DNA from: Sipunculus nudus
Taxonomy: Eukaryota; Annelida; Sipuncula; Golfingiida; Sipunculidae
DNA: 64,000 nt
Assembly: GCA_026874595.1 (NCBI GenBank)
Contig: CM049322.1
Location: forward strand, 49,205,340-49,269,339
Direction of reading: 5' to 3'
A program made the translations under genes and the position numbers. Positions 23,149-38,100 of this stretch are shown here, piece by piece (position 1 is the stretch's first letter; each line of letters begins with the position of its first letter). The notes beneath the pieces were generated by a model. The model saw nothing but the letters and a program-made list of their open reading frames with translations. It had not been told where the DNA came from and searched no databases.

Positions 23149-26100
23149 ACCACAAAGAAACAAACTAGTGGTGGGCCGATCATCAAGTTTTTTCGAAAGT
23201 CAGTCGGTTTGCTGTCACTTTCAAGCGCTCGATTACCAAAGGCAACTATTGATTCATCATAATAATGATTGTTTTCTTTCCAGAATGCCTTTAAGTTATA
23301 GGCAAATATTATTCTTCCATTTTTTACCACATTCCACGCTTCATATAATGAATCTGTGTTCCCAAATAACTTATGTAAAAGAGTATGACACGGTAGGTTC
23401 CCATTGCTTGGGATTTTAAGCAAATTCCTACCACTTATAATGCACAATACTAAAATAAGCAGACTTGATATCCATCATAATACCTGTGCATAATTTAATA
23501 TTTACAAGGCACCTGTGGGTCACAGTGATCAGATGAAACTGATTATGAAAATATTTGTAAAATATCCTAACTGTCAAGCTGACTGTGCACTTTTATGGAC
23601 TACAAGAAAGATGCAGGAGCCTCTCATGATTGAATATTTATAAAAATATCCATATTTCAACAATGTCAGGGATTTAGAAAGGATACATTTGATAAACAGA
23701 TAAATGTGTAAATGTAATTTAATCTTAAGACAGGTTAAACACATGGTCATGCATTAATAAGCTTAAATTCAATATCCATGACATTTTGCCAAGTATTTCA
23801 GATAGAGTGTACTAGTGTTATGCAAAGCAAAGGCCTGATCAGCTTTAAGCAATATGAAACTGCCAATGCACCTGCAGTTTAACATGAAGTTTATAGTCAT
23901 TCTTTGTCAATTATTTAAAAACAATTTTATTTTTTTTCCCTAATATAGCGTAGAATATCATAAATTATTTCTTAGGCACTGGCATAGAAATGACCAGTGA
24001 TGCTAAAAATATCAGATTATAAATGATGTTTATGTCGAATTGGCAAAATTTTGAAAGGATCTTCTGATATGTAACATTTTTATTTCTTTTACCGTATTAT
24101 ATCAACATACAAAGAAGATTTTATAACACTATTGTAGTCAAAATCTCGCACTGAACACCATAACACTTAGGGCCCTGCTGATAGCCATGACATCAGGGAT
24201 TCCCCATCAAAATGCATTATGGTCATGCTTTATTAGTACAAGATCCAAGGTCGTTTAATAAAGAAATACAATAGGAATTTCTTTAAGTCTCATATAATCT
24301 TTGATGATATTTTTAATTTAAATTTTAATTGCAAAAGAAGTATAACTGAGGTAGGTTTAATAACCAATTTCTGCCGACTGGCCGCTAAGGCAGCCATGTT
24401 TAAACACTAGGTCACAAAGCATGAAAATATTTCTTTTAATTCGCAAAAAATTTCTTGTTGGACGAAACATTAAATTTGAATTCTACCACACAAAAATTAG
24501 ACCAATTCCAGATGTTTAATTAAAGGTCAGTACAGTCAAGCCCACTTTGTGTCATAACGGTTAATAGAAAATCCTGTTTATTGTCACATAAATCTGAAAT
24601 CCCAAACCATTTCCTATATATAAACAATGGTAAATCTGACCATTTAATATCATGGAATATAGTCATAATCCCGTTTATTGTCATACTTGGAACCCTTGGT
24701 GGTGATACCAATTCACAGTTAATATCACATCAGACACAGAGGGCTATCAATGAGGCCAAGAGTGTGTAATCGGTCAGGTGTATCAAACGACCACATCACC
24801 CACCTGTGTGCTGCAGGCATGTGCAGTGATGCATGCTGGTCATGCCGTCACTTAGCTAATTATGACATCTTAGAATACCACGGTAATCAAGATCATTGTG
24901 TTTCTTTGTACGTAAAAAAGGGCGATGTTTGCGATCACATATCATACATTATGAACTCCTGGCCTTTGAAAGGTCGTGGTTTACACATCAGTGACATTTC
25001 GCTGAGATGAAATGAAGCACGAGCTCTAAACTTTGCTTACGACTGGAAATCTCCATTAAGGGTCCACAAAAAGCTGATGGTTTTGTGAGCACTGGAGGAT
25101 ATACCCAGTCTAAAACCTCAATTGCGGGGAAACAACTGCAATTGTCTGCCTCCCGAACAGTCATATCATAAAGACAATCATGGAAGTTTGAGTCATTAAT
25201 AAGATATCCGGAAAAAAAGGGGCAATAGTAGAGGAAAAAAAATATCTAGTAAAATAGTTTTCCTTTGCATAACTTTATAAATGTGCCGCTTATTTCTAGA
25301 TATTAAACCTCATGACTCAGACACTACATGTATCTCTTTCTGTTGGCTAGTCGTTTTTGTCAGTTATCGCGGTACACGGCACAAAACGTACAAGAAATAA
25401 ATTGTCAGGTGCGCATAAACACAAATTGATATGCTGTTGTGCAATAAAAATATTCATAAACGTTTCTGCTTCCTTTTCATTGACGATTTATTTAATATCT
25501 TTGAGACATAACGCTTCTTCTATGACTCAAAAGGACATCCATGATGAAGCCTGCATAATGTCACATCCCGGTTATTATCATAATTTATGCATGCACCACC
25601 GACAATAAGGGGGCTTGACTGTATATATTTTTATGGAAACCGAGCTAACTGGCTCATCGTCAATATGAGTATGAACACTGGTGAAAAATAGTCCACAAAG
25701 ATGGAAATATATGATATTCATAAATGATGTGAAGGGTCTAATTGAGGAATTATTAATGTTTTGAAGTATATTCGTTGGTAAAAAAAAGCCACAGTTTCAT
25801 TTGGAGGAAAACTGACCATAACGGCATATCACAGATTATTTTTTTTGTAGCAATCAAGCACATCTACAGATTCCCATGTGATACTTGAGCAATAAAAACG
25901 TTTGACGTAGGGGTATTAAAGTGACATGGATGGTGCCTGAGAAACATCATTGATTTTTTTTTGCCTGAAAAAATGCAAAAATAAATTCCTGGGAAGGCTA
26001 GATTCTTTTAATATATATAAAAAAAAAAAACAAATTATATCTCATTTTAAATATCTGTGGAAAGTTACCTTGAAGGTTTCATCTTGACAACAGGCTTTTT

Positions 26101-29100
26101 TATCCTTTGCTTGTCAACTTTTGGTGCCATATCCTAAAATGAGAACAACACATATTCTGATGTCACAATAAAGATGTAGGAAATAGGAACACGCTGGACA
26201 AAGTACTGCCTGGCTACTCAAAGAATTATCTTGATGGAGATTGTTAGCTTGCGGCCAGTTTGCTCTCGCTAATAGATAATCTAAGGAAAAAAGTGAGAGG
26301 CAGAGCTAGTTATATTAAGAATTTTGGTACAAACTTGAAAAAGAAAAACTTATTGCCTACAGTTCTTGAATTGCTTTAATAAACTTGACTAAACATGAGA
26401 AATATTTCTCAACTTTCTCAACCATATACGAAAAAAAAACCATGGCCTATGTATTGCAAAAATGTGATAGTTTGGCAGGTTAGATCTATTTTTTTTACAA
26501 AAATTGCAGGCCAAAATAAGTAACTAAATTTTGTTTACACTTAAAAGTGTAAACCAAAAGTTCCCCTCCACAACTGCCAGACAATCAAATTGTAGTGCTT
26601 TATGGAAATGTTTTGCCAGATTTCTGAAATTTCTGGTCTCCAACAGAAACTTGACTAGCTTTTTTACTTTTTAGGATTTCCAAAGGGTATGATACCTCTG
26701 TACACGACATCCAACTTACCTCCCGTATGACACTGCCCGTAGAATCGTACGTGGAAATCTTAATTATAGTTGCAGCACAGTCTGGGGTGGTGCATTTTTT
26801 ATTTAGCATATCCTGCAAGGAAAAAAAAGAACAAATTATATTTCAGGGCAAAACTACCTGTTGGAATTTTTTTTTAATTCAGCAGAGGACTCAGATAATA
26901 ATTTTAAAGTTTACATTTGGCATATTTTGTTTCCTTCAAATATCACTTTCTTCACTCACTACCTGCCTATGAGTAATCACCTTACATGATACGTTTTACT
27001 TTTATATAAACTCATGCCTGATGCATTATCAATCCATTATGTAAATAACATTTTGAATTATAAAATACTATAGGATGCCACATTACCTGTAAAGTTGTTT
27101 AGTTCTGGTATGCTGTCATGCATTAGCTTTAACTTCTTTTACTGCCTCTGGGAAGTATTTTTTAAAACAGGTCCCAAAGCATTCCATGATCGAGGGCCTA
27201 CCTGAACTATATATTGGTTATATCTAAACTGAGTTCTGTCTGAATCAAGACATATCTTGACCAAGACTTGTGAAACTGGTCCTGCTTGAACCAACGCCTC
27301 TCTTAACCAAAGTCTACCTTAACTTAGGCCTATCTAAACTAAATTATATCTAAATCAAGGTTTGTTGAAATAAGGCCTATCTGAATCAAGATATACCTGA
27401 ATTCCGGCCAATCTGAACTGACCTATCTGAACTCGGGCATACTGGTGACAAGGCAGATCTGAACCAAGGTCTATCTGAACCAGAGCCCATCAGATTCAAA
27501 GCTGTCTGAATCAAGGCCTTATCTTGATCGAGGCCTAGATGCATGTAAGAGGGAAGAACATGCCATTATGAAGACAGAATAAGATTAAAGAGGCAAAGTG
27601 ACACAATACACTGACTGACCTTGTCTGTACTTTTCCTAGCTCCTTCTGACTTGTATTTTTTCCAGCAGTTCGGGTGGTAGTCGATCACGCAGGCCTCGTA
27701 ACAGTGTGTACGGATAAAACCCTGCAAAGAAAGTATAGGTGTCAACTGTGCATTAAAATCTTTTGACCTTAAAAGTCCAACAGAATATTTGGTATTTCCT
27801 TATGTCAATGCCTTGGTACTTCTAATTTAAAGCTTGGGGCATTGACATCACATTCCCAATGCCAAACAAAAGTCTTTTTGTCAATAATGTATTATGTTGG
27901 TTGTTCATACATGTATACAAGTCTTTAGAATATGTAACTACTTTTTTTTAATGGACTCAACATGGACCCTGCCTTTTGAATCATTATCTCCAAGTGTGAG
28001 GACCAGTCTGAGTCCAGGGCTACTGTGTCCAAGTCCCTTAAAATACTGACTGCACTTGAGTCTAAGTCCAGACTCAAGATCTACATAACTGCTGTGTATG
28101 ACACTCCAGTCCTAGTACCAGTGTACTTACCAGGAATTCAGGATCACTGAAGTATATGGCGATACTCTTATATCCACTGCATCTTTCATAGCGACAAGTA
28201 GCATCAGGAGGCGGAGGGTAACGACAGAGTCTCAGGAATTCATCGAACAGTTTCTATAATAAAGAAGAAAACTAACATAAACTGATCTTATGGCAAGCAG
28301 ATAGTAACTTGCCTTACTAACTTAAAGGTACCTGATCATATAAAAAGCAGGTTGAATAAACCCAAAGAATAGCATTTTCTCTTTTATATAAAATGGTACC
28401 TGCCAAAATAGTACTGAAACAGTTGGTTTACTCCTGTACGTAAGTGTTAAAAAAAGTGGAATGGGCATGATCACTGGCGCCAATATAAACACAGTGCAGA
28501 CCCCACATGTCTGCCTTTTTTCTTTTCTTTTCAGGCGTACAACTGGGGTTTCAAAACTGTACACATTCATGTTTGGACTACTCCTTGTCTGGGATCTGTC
28601 GAAATGCACAAAATTGGCCCTCCAGTCACCAGGGTTGGGGGCCAATTACATTGGAAAGTAATAATTACAATTACTTAGAAAAATCCAAATTACAATAACA
28701 ATTACAAATTACTTCAATTTTAAAAAGTAATGATTAAATTACAATTACTTTTGAAAAGTAATTAATTACATTCAATCACAAGGTGGACTGTGTGTTCTCA
28801 CATGCATGAACCATAACAAGGTGTTGAACAGCTGAATGGGAGGTACTGAGACCATGTTTGGTTGGTTTAGCTGGGAAACTTTCGTATAAAGCAAACCTGA
28901 CATGATAGTGTTAAAACATAGGCATTATATAACACCTGATTATGTCCCTTTAAGGTGAAGAGGGTGAACATGGTGATTTACTCTTATATAAGAACAGAAA
29001 ACTTTTTTTGGTCTACGATTTACATTTTAGACCCCCAAAAAATTACTTCTCAAACACTTTTTTTTTCTTAAATCAGTGCAAAGCATATATTATTAAAATT

Positions 29101-32100
29101 ATCAAAATTTTATCGCAAACTTATTTTTTTATATTCTTGAAAGAAATGTTTGAGAATCTTCAGCTCAGGTAAATTCCTACTGAAAATCAAAACAGAATTG
29201 TGGATGCAAAGGGGTCAAAATTGACCTGTGTGTTGTCAGAAAAATTAACCTTTTCTTTAGAGCTCAGCAGTTGATATAATATTAAGCGAATCTCCATGAC
29301 AACCACTACCATAGTTACCTACCATCAGTCTCCCTGGTAATGTGTCCTCAATCACATCCTTCAAGTGTGGCCATTTTATGTTTGTGCACGAAGACTTATT
29401 CCTCTTTGCTAGACTTTTACCAGTTTCAAAATGGGGGATAGCGTCACTGAATCTGAAGTGCAAAGATGCAGGATATATAAAAAAGACCTGGTTACAAGTA
29501 CAACGAAACACAGTAAAACACACAGCCATAATATGCTGGTCTCCTGAAAATCCCTGCTTAAAGGTATCTGTGAGAAAACACCACAGAACACCAAGACATA
29601 GCGTTAGAGGACAAAAATTTGGGCTTTCTTTGGTTAACTTTCCACCCCTACAGCCACATAATTCTTCCACATTTTTATTCACGATGTCCATGTATAAATC
29701 TATTTTACAAAAAAATGTGACCTTTTTAATCAGGAAAGCCGAACTTACCCCTTTTGGCTTGCTATAGCCAACTATTAGAATGAAATTTAACATCTTCTCA
29801 TAGAAAATTACAAAATATGCTACATTCAAGCACTTTCAATGATATGAACAGTTTGAAGGTTCTTTTCAATTTAAATGGAAACCAAATTTTTACATAAACT
29901 TCAAACTGAAGGATTTAACAACTTTGTTTTAATAGGTATTGAACACGGAATTATAGTATCATTCACCATGTTTACCAAATCAACAAACATAGTTAAATGA
30001 AAAGGTCATCCATAGGAAATAAAAAAGTTTGTTTAGATAACAGATACAGAGTATATTGTAGTTCAACACAAAGGGAGACTATCATAATGTAAAGAATACA
30101 CTGTAAATGCTAGTGTGTGTAATTTGTTGTAAAAGCTTTTTTAGCCTTACTCAAATTATACAGACAGGAATATTTAAGGTTGGTGTAAATCTTCAACACT
30201 GACCTGTACAAAGCATAATAAGCTCTGCCGATACCCATACAGATAAGTGGCGTCTTCTGCTTCTCAGTGACCAATGAGAATTCAGCAAGGCCATCATGGA
30301 TCGCCTAAAACAATAAGAAAAGCGTAAGCAAAATTAAAACAGCCCATCGGCCAAGATGGTTAGTTAAACGTGTAACCGCAGATTAGAGTTTCAGTTAAAA
30401 TTAATTTATGCTCTTAATTATAATTATCAGTACTCACACAAGACTACCTTTACACAATACCTCCAGAACTGGGGGTTATTTTGGGACCATTTTTTTGCAT
30501 TTCTGAATTTTTAAAAACCTCCCCCCCCCCCCCCCCCCCCCCCGACAACTGAATCCACCCTTCTTCTAGTCAAGAACAATTATCAGACCAGGTTTAGTGA
30601 TAAGTTATTGATAAAATATTAATAGCAGAATGAAAAAGGGAACCTGTAAAATCTATTTAAATGTCCACCCATGTCAGAAACTTAATGGCAGTTGAGCTAT
30701 TTCACAGAAATTGGTCAGCTTATTTTGCCTCATTAGACAACAATTTCCATCCGACATCCAACAATCAACATAACTGGTGCCCAAAATAATCTATGTTTTT
30801 AATTCATCACTTGATCACTGAATATGCAACTTGATAATTTCAAAAGACTCTTTTCAATTGCTAAGGCTAGTGATATTTTAGCTTTATCAGTCCTCCTGAA
30901 CAGAGCTACTTACCTGTCAACATCAAGCCCTCTTAAACACCAATATAATATATATAGTATGCACAGGTATATTCATATTTATGGTTGTGATAAGATCTTA
31001 CCTCTGCTGTACCAATTGCAAGAAAAGCAGCACCTCTACAGAAACGCACCAGAATTATCTCAGATTCGGAGATTTTCATTTTCTGTGAACAAAAAAAATA
31101 AATAAATAAAAAAAACTATCCCTGGACCCAGGTTCACGTTTTATTTTAATTAATTTATTAAAAATTACTTTTTATTACTCATATTCATAAGAAGAAACTC
31201 TCACTAAATCTGTAACGTATAATTAAATATTAAGTACAGATTATACACAAATCAACTGTACTGTCATTTTAATGATAACTGGCAACTGATGTCTTTTCAG
31301 GATATATCACACTACTACCCTAGAGCACTTATGTTCATTAGGAGTGTTAATGATATCAAAAGTTGCTCAAAATGATTTTGAAATACCAATATTGTCGTTT
31401 TTAATTACCAATTATATTTATCAATCCTCAGGTGATATACATGTGGCATAACCTTTTTTGCCATTGTGTTACTATTGTGTCATACTTTGCAATACTCTTT
31501 TCTTAACTGATACACTATACTCCTCACACAGCGGTTAAATGTTGTAGTCTTCTCAGATCTTCTCTCGTGTAACTGATGCTTTTTATATCAAGATTCACTA
31601 GGTCTGACCACATAGGTATACCAGTTCCTGTTGTTTCGCTTGTTTGCTGTGCCAGAACTACGGGTAATCAGACCAGCAAAGCCAGGTTTCACATGTTTAA
31701 AATTTGGAGCTGGATGCACAATGTGATACAACTCTCTCATTGGTCTGATTACACTTCTTTGCTTTGTGCCAGCCCTGGTGGTCAAACCCAGAGAATTTGC
31801 TATACAAAGCAGCAGTTACACCAAAGGAGATCTAGGATGACTGCGGTGTATAATAGCTGCGTGAGAAGTGTATTTATTCACTGAAAAGCAAGAAATGTTT
31901 CACTTAGACAACTGCTGGTAGAATACCTCCTGTAACAATTGGACCAAACATTTTACACTGGCTTAATATCTGTATATAAATATTGAGAAAAAAAACATGA
32001 AATAATGGGTAGTGGTATGAATGATAATAAAAATTAGTATTCTATTCAGTGTGAGAACTATTTCAAATTACAAGAACGTTTAGCAACAATGTATCAATTA

Positions 32101-35100
32101 TCTAGGTATATATTTATACTGGTAATGTACTCTTGTGTATAAATAAGGATAAATGCACTTACCTGTAGACTAAACTTATCTTTAACATTCATGGCACGGT
32201 CGTAGTGTTTTAGAGCACTGTGAGCGTCTGATTTTATCATTGCTTCTGACCCTTCCCTTACACCCTCGTGGTAATCCTTGATTGCTTGCTCCTGATTAAA
32301 TTAATTGATGATCTACATTAATGACTCAAGTAGTACAGTCAGTATTTTTAATCTAATGGTTAATCATAGATCACTTTCTTATAATAAAACTATTTAACAA
32401 TACACATGATTAAATAATACAGTACACTCAGATTTAGATTATTTTTTTTTGTAAAGACGGTAAACAAAAGTATATTTCATGTAACTTCTGTCACTTTCTT
32501 AGGATGTACCTATGAGAACATTGTTAGTGTTATTATTGATATTTATGTAAATTATGATTTAGTCCATTCCATTTCCAGTGCTGGCTACAGTTGCCACTAT
32601 TGTAAGTAATGATGGCTGAAATGACAAATCAGAGATCAGAGATGGTCATGAAAAACATTGCTAAACAAATATTCTGATGTAATAAATGGAAAAGAAACCA
32701 CCCATATCAGAATACACCACATTCACCAGAAATGCAACATATGATATGCAGTTTAAACAAGCTGCACATAAATCTTTAAAACTTTATGAGACAGAGAAAG
32801 ATGAATCTTTTACAAGACTGTAATTTACTGTAAAGTGAATTAAGCTCTTGACTCTGCTCAATATTCATGTTTATAATAAACAAAAGTAACCAGTAACAGA
32901 CTCCTGACACAGCAGCAAAACAAATATTTACCAATATATCACAGCATGTACTGTGCACAAACCTGACATTTTCTTACCATTTCCATCTTTTTCTGTTCCT
33001 CTTCATGCTTTTTCAACTGTGAGGGGAAAAAAGGTGTACATTACTTTTAAAGAGATCACATCTTACATGGTTACACTGTGTGCAAAGCTATGGATTTTAT
33101 TTTCTAGATGTAGAATGTAAATAATACATGCACCCTGCAAAATTGTATCCATTGACACCAATACTTTTTGCCTTATTTTTTTTTTCACATATTGATCATG
33201 AAAAACTACAAACATTCAAATGCCTGGGTTAATGTGTGGCATCAAAGAAGCTTGAACTTCAACTAAAACAGGTGGATATAAACTCAGTCTATTGACTTCC
33301 CTGACTACAGACAATTTATCAGCATTCTTTAAGGCTGATGTTACCTATGGTGTCATATGCAGCGCTATTTCAATTTAACTTTCGTATTTTATGTTTTCCT
33401 TTGACACCAGGCGGTTATGTGTTTCTACATTAGTTCAGATGAGTATAGATAGGGGGCAGTGCATATCAAGCCTTACCTAATTGTATCAGACACAGATGTC
33501 TGGGCCTGACTGAAGACATTGAACACTTACTGCTTCTCTGGTTAGCCTCATCTGTTCCTCCTTTTCTCTCTCCTCTTCCTTTCTCCTTTGTTCTTCTCTC
33601 TTTCTCTCTTCCTTTTCCTTCAGCTGCTTCTACAAAAGGTCAATCTCCATAAATCTTAGCAAGTTAACAGATTTGCTTTAATAGAGGTACTCATTTGAAG
33701 TACTAAGGCATCACTGATTATTAACTGACCATGTATGTTATCAGGAAGGCATCTCACTCAGCCCACGTGACATGACATGAGATGTTGTGGTCTGTATCAT
33801 GTTTGTAAAACATGGGTTATATCAGCGTGGCATGTGCCTGTATCAGCCCTTAATGAAGAGGACAAGGAAACTGATTCTTTTAGTTAGTCTTTAAACTGCA
33901 TGATGTAATTTTCATTGTGACACCCTTAATATATTACTAGCATATGATGTTGCATGGTGACACCCACCATGATGACCACATTACCAAGTTTCATCCAATA
34001 TTGCATAACAATATAATAAAACAAATGATGCAAGTTAATTTTCCGTTGAATAAAATAACAGAATGACTGCATATATGGGTGACATCATATATGGTTGTTA
34101 ATTAAGTATATCAAGGGCCTTTTTGACTATCCCTTCATATTGACCTAACAGGTGTATCAGCTCTCAATCCTGTGGGCCAATATGGCTGCCCTCAGGACAA
34201 TATGCAGGTAAGAAGTTAACGACAAATAACTGACCACAGAAGCTGAGAATCTGTAGCCACATTTCATATAACTCAAAATATACTGGATGCTCAGGGCCTA
34301 TTTCATAGAGAGATAAAGTTTCAAGACTTACATTCATAAGAGAACTCTGACTGAATGAGCTAAATGGACTATATAATTAGAATCTCCTGTTAGAGGTTAC
34401 TATCTTGGCTATTCTATACAAAAGTTCATTCATATTGCATTCTAAACGGCAAGATGTGCAAACTTAAAATGTGCAAAAAACTAAAACTAAAACTGCCAGG
34501 TATATTATTGAAAGAACTGATCTGATATATATTCTTCAAAACTTGACTATAAAGAAAATTATTGTTTCAAATTTTATGATTTATAGCAGAATACATGTTT
34601 TCAATTACCATAAACATTTATGACTGTCAGGGTGCCCTTGATCTTATAGTCCTATAGGCTTGTCAAAATGGTGACCTAAATTTGGGATCCGAAAAAGATC
34701 TCATAAAAACAATTTGACATGCCAAATGTGACCTTTTCATGTATAATTGTTATTATTTGTACTGTGTTAATGAACATACACATGTGGGACCTAAAACGGG
34801 GATGTATAACTAGAACATATTTACATAGTTTCTGAAAATATTTACACAGTTTATGAATAATTACACAGTTCATGAATATATTTATGTAGTTTATGAAAAT
34901 ATTTGCATATTTTATGTATATAATTACAAGTTTATGAATATATTTACATAGTTTATGCTTATAGCTTCAGACAAAGCACAGCAAACAAAGATGTCACAAG
35001 ATAGCAGTAGTGCATTACAAACACCATTACCCATATCCAAAAATAACCAATGAAATTATCAAATGTCAGGGTTAGAGTTTAAAGGTCAAAATTTCCCACT

Positions 35101-38100
35101 ACATCATAAACACGTGACTCCCTGCAAATACTATAGTATTAAAGTCAATTACATTTAAACTGAAATGTGGCAAATAACTAGTTTATCTAGGTCAAGTACT
35201 GTTCAGGATACAATCAGACACCACTGTTAATTTTGTTTTGATAAACCTCAACATATTTACCATAAAAACCTATAAAAAGTGAAGATGTAGACAGGTAGAA
35301 GGTCAAGAAGAACAGAAAATATCTAGGAAGCAAACCAAGATAAATTACAAAACCAAAACTGAAATCTCAGGGTTTTTTTTCTATTTAAAGGGGAATCCAT
35401 TTTTTGCAGATAGCAGCACTAACATGATGTTATCTGAAATTTACTCATCAACTTGATAAAAAAAGATTTCATTATCAGGTGTAATGGAAAGAATGGAAAG
35501 ATTCACTGTTTTATCCCGACACAAGGCAAAAGTTAAGGGAAAAGGTAATTCATACTGACACATCACCAAAAATATTAAACCAAATAGCACTTGAAATTAT
35601 CAAAACTGCAGAAGCATGTATTACTAGTTTTAATACATACATCTCATACACTATGACACACGTATCTGCTATGTAATCTGAAATTTTAGGCAATATCATA
35701 AAGCATAAGGATTTTTACAAGCATTGCATTATAAAAGCAAGGACATGTTTGTTCTTTGTCCAATAATGTGGAATAAAAAGCAACTTTGCCAGTGACTGAG
35801 AATGAAAAGACATATTTACAACAATTTTACATTTGTTGTTAAATAAAGTACCATATTTTTTATTTAGAAGTTTAATAACACCAATCAAGACAAGGTTTGT
35901 TTAAAGCCTACTCATCTTTTACTTTATTTAATAGTTCACCTTTACACTAAGGAGGATTTATTTTAATTGTCAATGCAATAATCCATTAACCAGGGTACCA
36001 TGACCCGGCATCAAATTTTGTATACCTGTAAATTGACTTTAAAAGCAGGTGAAAATTATCTTGGAGATCCTGCAAGCAACAGTTACCATGGAAATGCAAT
36101 GTGTCAGTGTAATAATGAGTATGCAATAAAATGTATGTATGGTAACCATAGAAAAGCTCAAGAGAAGGGTTGTTATGGAGTTTCAATAAGATAACACTCA
36201 AAATTTGGTAGTATGGTCACCAAGGTGATCCAGTAAACAAATGGTTACCAAGACATTCCAGTAAGCAAATGGTTACTATTGGAGTTCCGGGAGGGTGTAT
36301 CCATGAGGCCGACCAAAAGAGAATACAAGTGGGGATCCATTTTCACCAGGGTCAATACGCATAAAATTTGCATGTTTGTAACCATGATTATCCTTCCACA
36401 GCCAGTGACCATGGATACCCATGAAGCCTGCATAGATATACAGTATCAGCAAGACTGTAAATATGGTAACTTATCATGTACCAGATCCTACTGTTACAAA
36501 CAGGTTAAACATTCTTTCCTGATTATTGAAGACATACCAGAAGTCATGCTTATCATCAGCCAAGCAGCTCAAGCGGGATCTGAAGAAGCTGTAATACATC
36601 CACCACCAGTACCTCTCCTTTGTCACAAATTCATGTTCTCTCAAGACTGGTTGAACTAATTTCTAGACTTATAAGCACAGCTGAAGGTTTCTTGACCAAT
36701 CCAATATTTTCAGGGAATTCTTCTGAAGCGAAGCCTATTGTTGCTAGGCAACATCTATCAAGTAAGAAACTCTTTAATATGCAGATCTCAATCCAGGTAA
36801 TATGATTGCGATTATCCAGGTCTTCTCAAGCAGCAAGCAGTTTATTCGCCAACACAATGAAGTTCATCCTTGTCCATCCAGTCATCCAACAGTTCTACTC
36901 AGCCCTTGTATGCATGCAAGCTGGATGCTCGGTGGCAAGCAGTGAAAAACGCAGTTTAGTACAGTTCAGTGGTGCTGCTACAGTCTAATATAAGCACCAA
37001 ATATGAATACTGATGGTTATTATGGATAAAAGGAAAACTTTTATATATGATCTTGCAAAATAAAAGATAAAAGCAGCACAATTTCACTTTCATTTCTGCT
37101 GTGGAGTAGAATCCTGTTTTATTTTTATCACCTGTGGTTACAATTTGAGTCATAGGAGATTATTTTCAGGCATTTCTAGATTAACTCATCACATTTTCAC
37201 TGCAATTCCATGATTTGTAGACAAATATTTATTGTTAACATTTTTTTTAATGTTCGGGACAGTAATCTGCTCTGAGCAATACTTTCACAATGTCTATTAA
37301 TACATATAGATCTTTGTTATATTCAACCACTGCCTAAACCATTTTTTCTTACGTCACCTATAAATTTATGCAAGCCTGGATTAAAATAAAACATGTCTGT
37401 TTTGTTTTGGACAAATGAATTTCAAACTTCATTAAAAAAAATTAAGTTTTGTGAATAAAAGTTTTATGATTATTCCTGATTAGCTGGTTATTTTTTAATG
37501 TTATAATAAATGACTATTGAGATAACTAATTTTAGCATAAGCAAGCCAAGGAGCAGGAAAAAGCGAACACGTTTGGCAGCACATGTATAATATCTGATTA
37601 TTCATTATGCTTGACTGATTACCATAAGAAGCCCAGACATATCAATTAAAGATGCAAATTTCTCCAGAAAGGCCAAACATACTTTCAGATAAAAATAATA
37701 ATAATTTAATATTAACAATAATTATCAAATGAAAAGTTTTGTCAATAATAAAATATACGCTGAAGATAATAATGAATGGCCAAACATCACTTCAACATAC
37801 TGATTTAACTGAGAGTGAAAAAATCAATTTAAAATTTGTAAAACTTAATATCAAGGGTAAATATCAAATTTGAAGGTTATAATAAAATCAGTTATCAAGT
37901 TCCAATATATATCAACGATTTAAATACAACTGTTCAACATATACAGTTAACTGTAATGATTTAAAAATTTTTAATTTCTATATATTTACATAGGTTTACC
38001 TTACAAACTCTGAATTTTTTGTGTTAGACAATTTGCACAAATGCCTCAAGGTATTTTGTGATATCATAATACAGAATTTTTTTTACCTCAATTTCCGCTT

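Larger units (their letters stand above)
29453..32977 (-). other. Introns between exons 15 and 19
   Basis: Apart from exons 16-18 these introns show a C-run at about 30519-30543 and otherwise AT-rich sequence. The open frames near 29342-29829 and 31576-31884 are read through intron sequence or around exon 19 and have no support of their own. Confidence 0.4.

Noticed and set aside
24750-25608. Open frames with several Cys and His near 24750-25010
   Set aside because: They lie inside the TIR element with CAGTCAAGCCC ends, lack transposase motifs and have no splice support.
29257-29829. A 190-codon minus-strand frame starting upstream of exon 19
   Set aside because: Only the part at 29323-29452 matches TTC3, and a good acceptor lies just before it. 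The upstream part is intron read-through.
36000-36660. Open frames on the plus strand in the large intron between exons 13 and 14
   Set aside because: No recognisable domain, no flanking exon signals, and no continuation; most likely chance frames.
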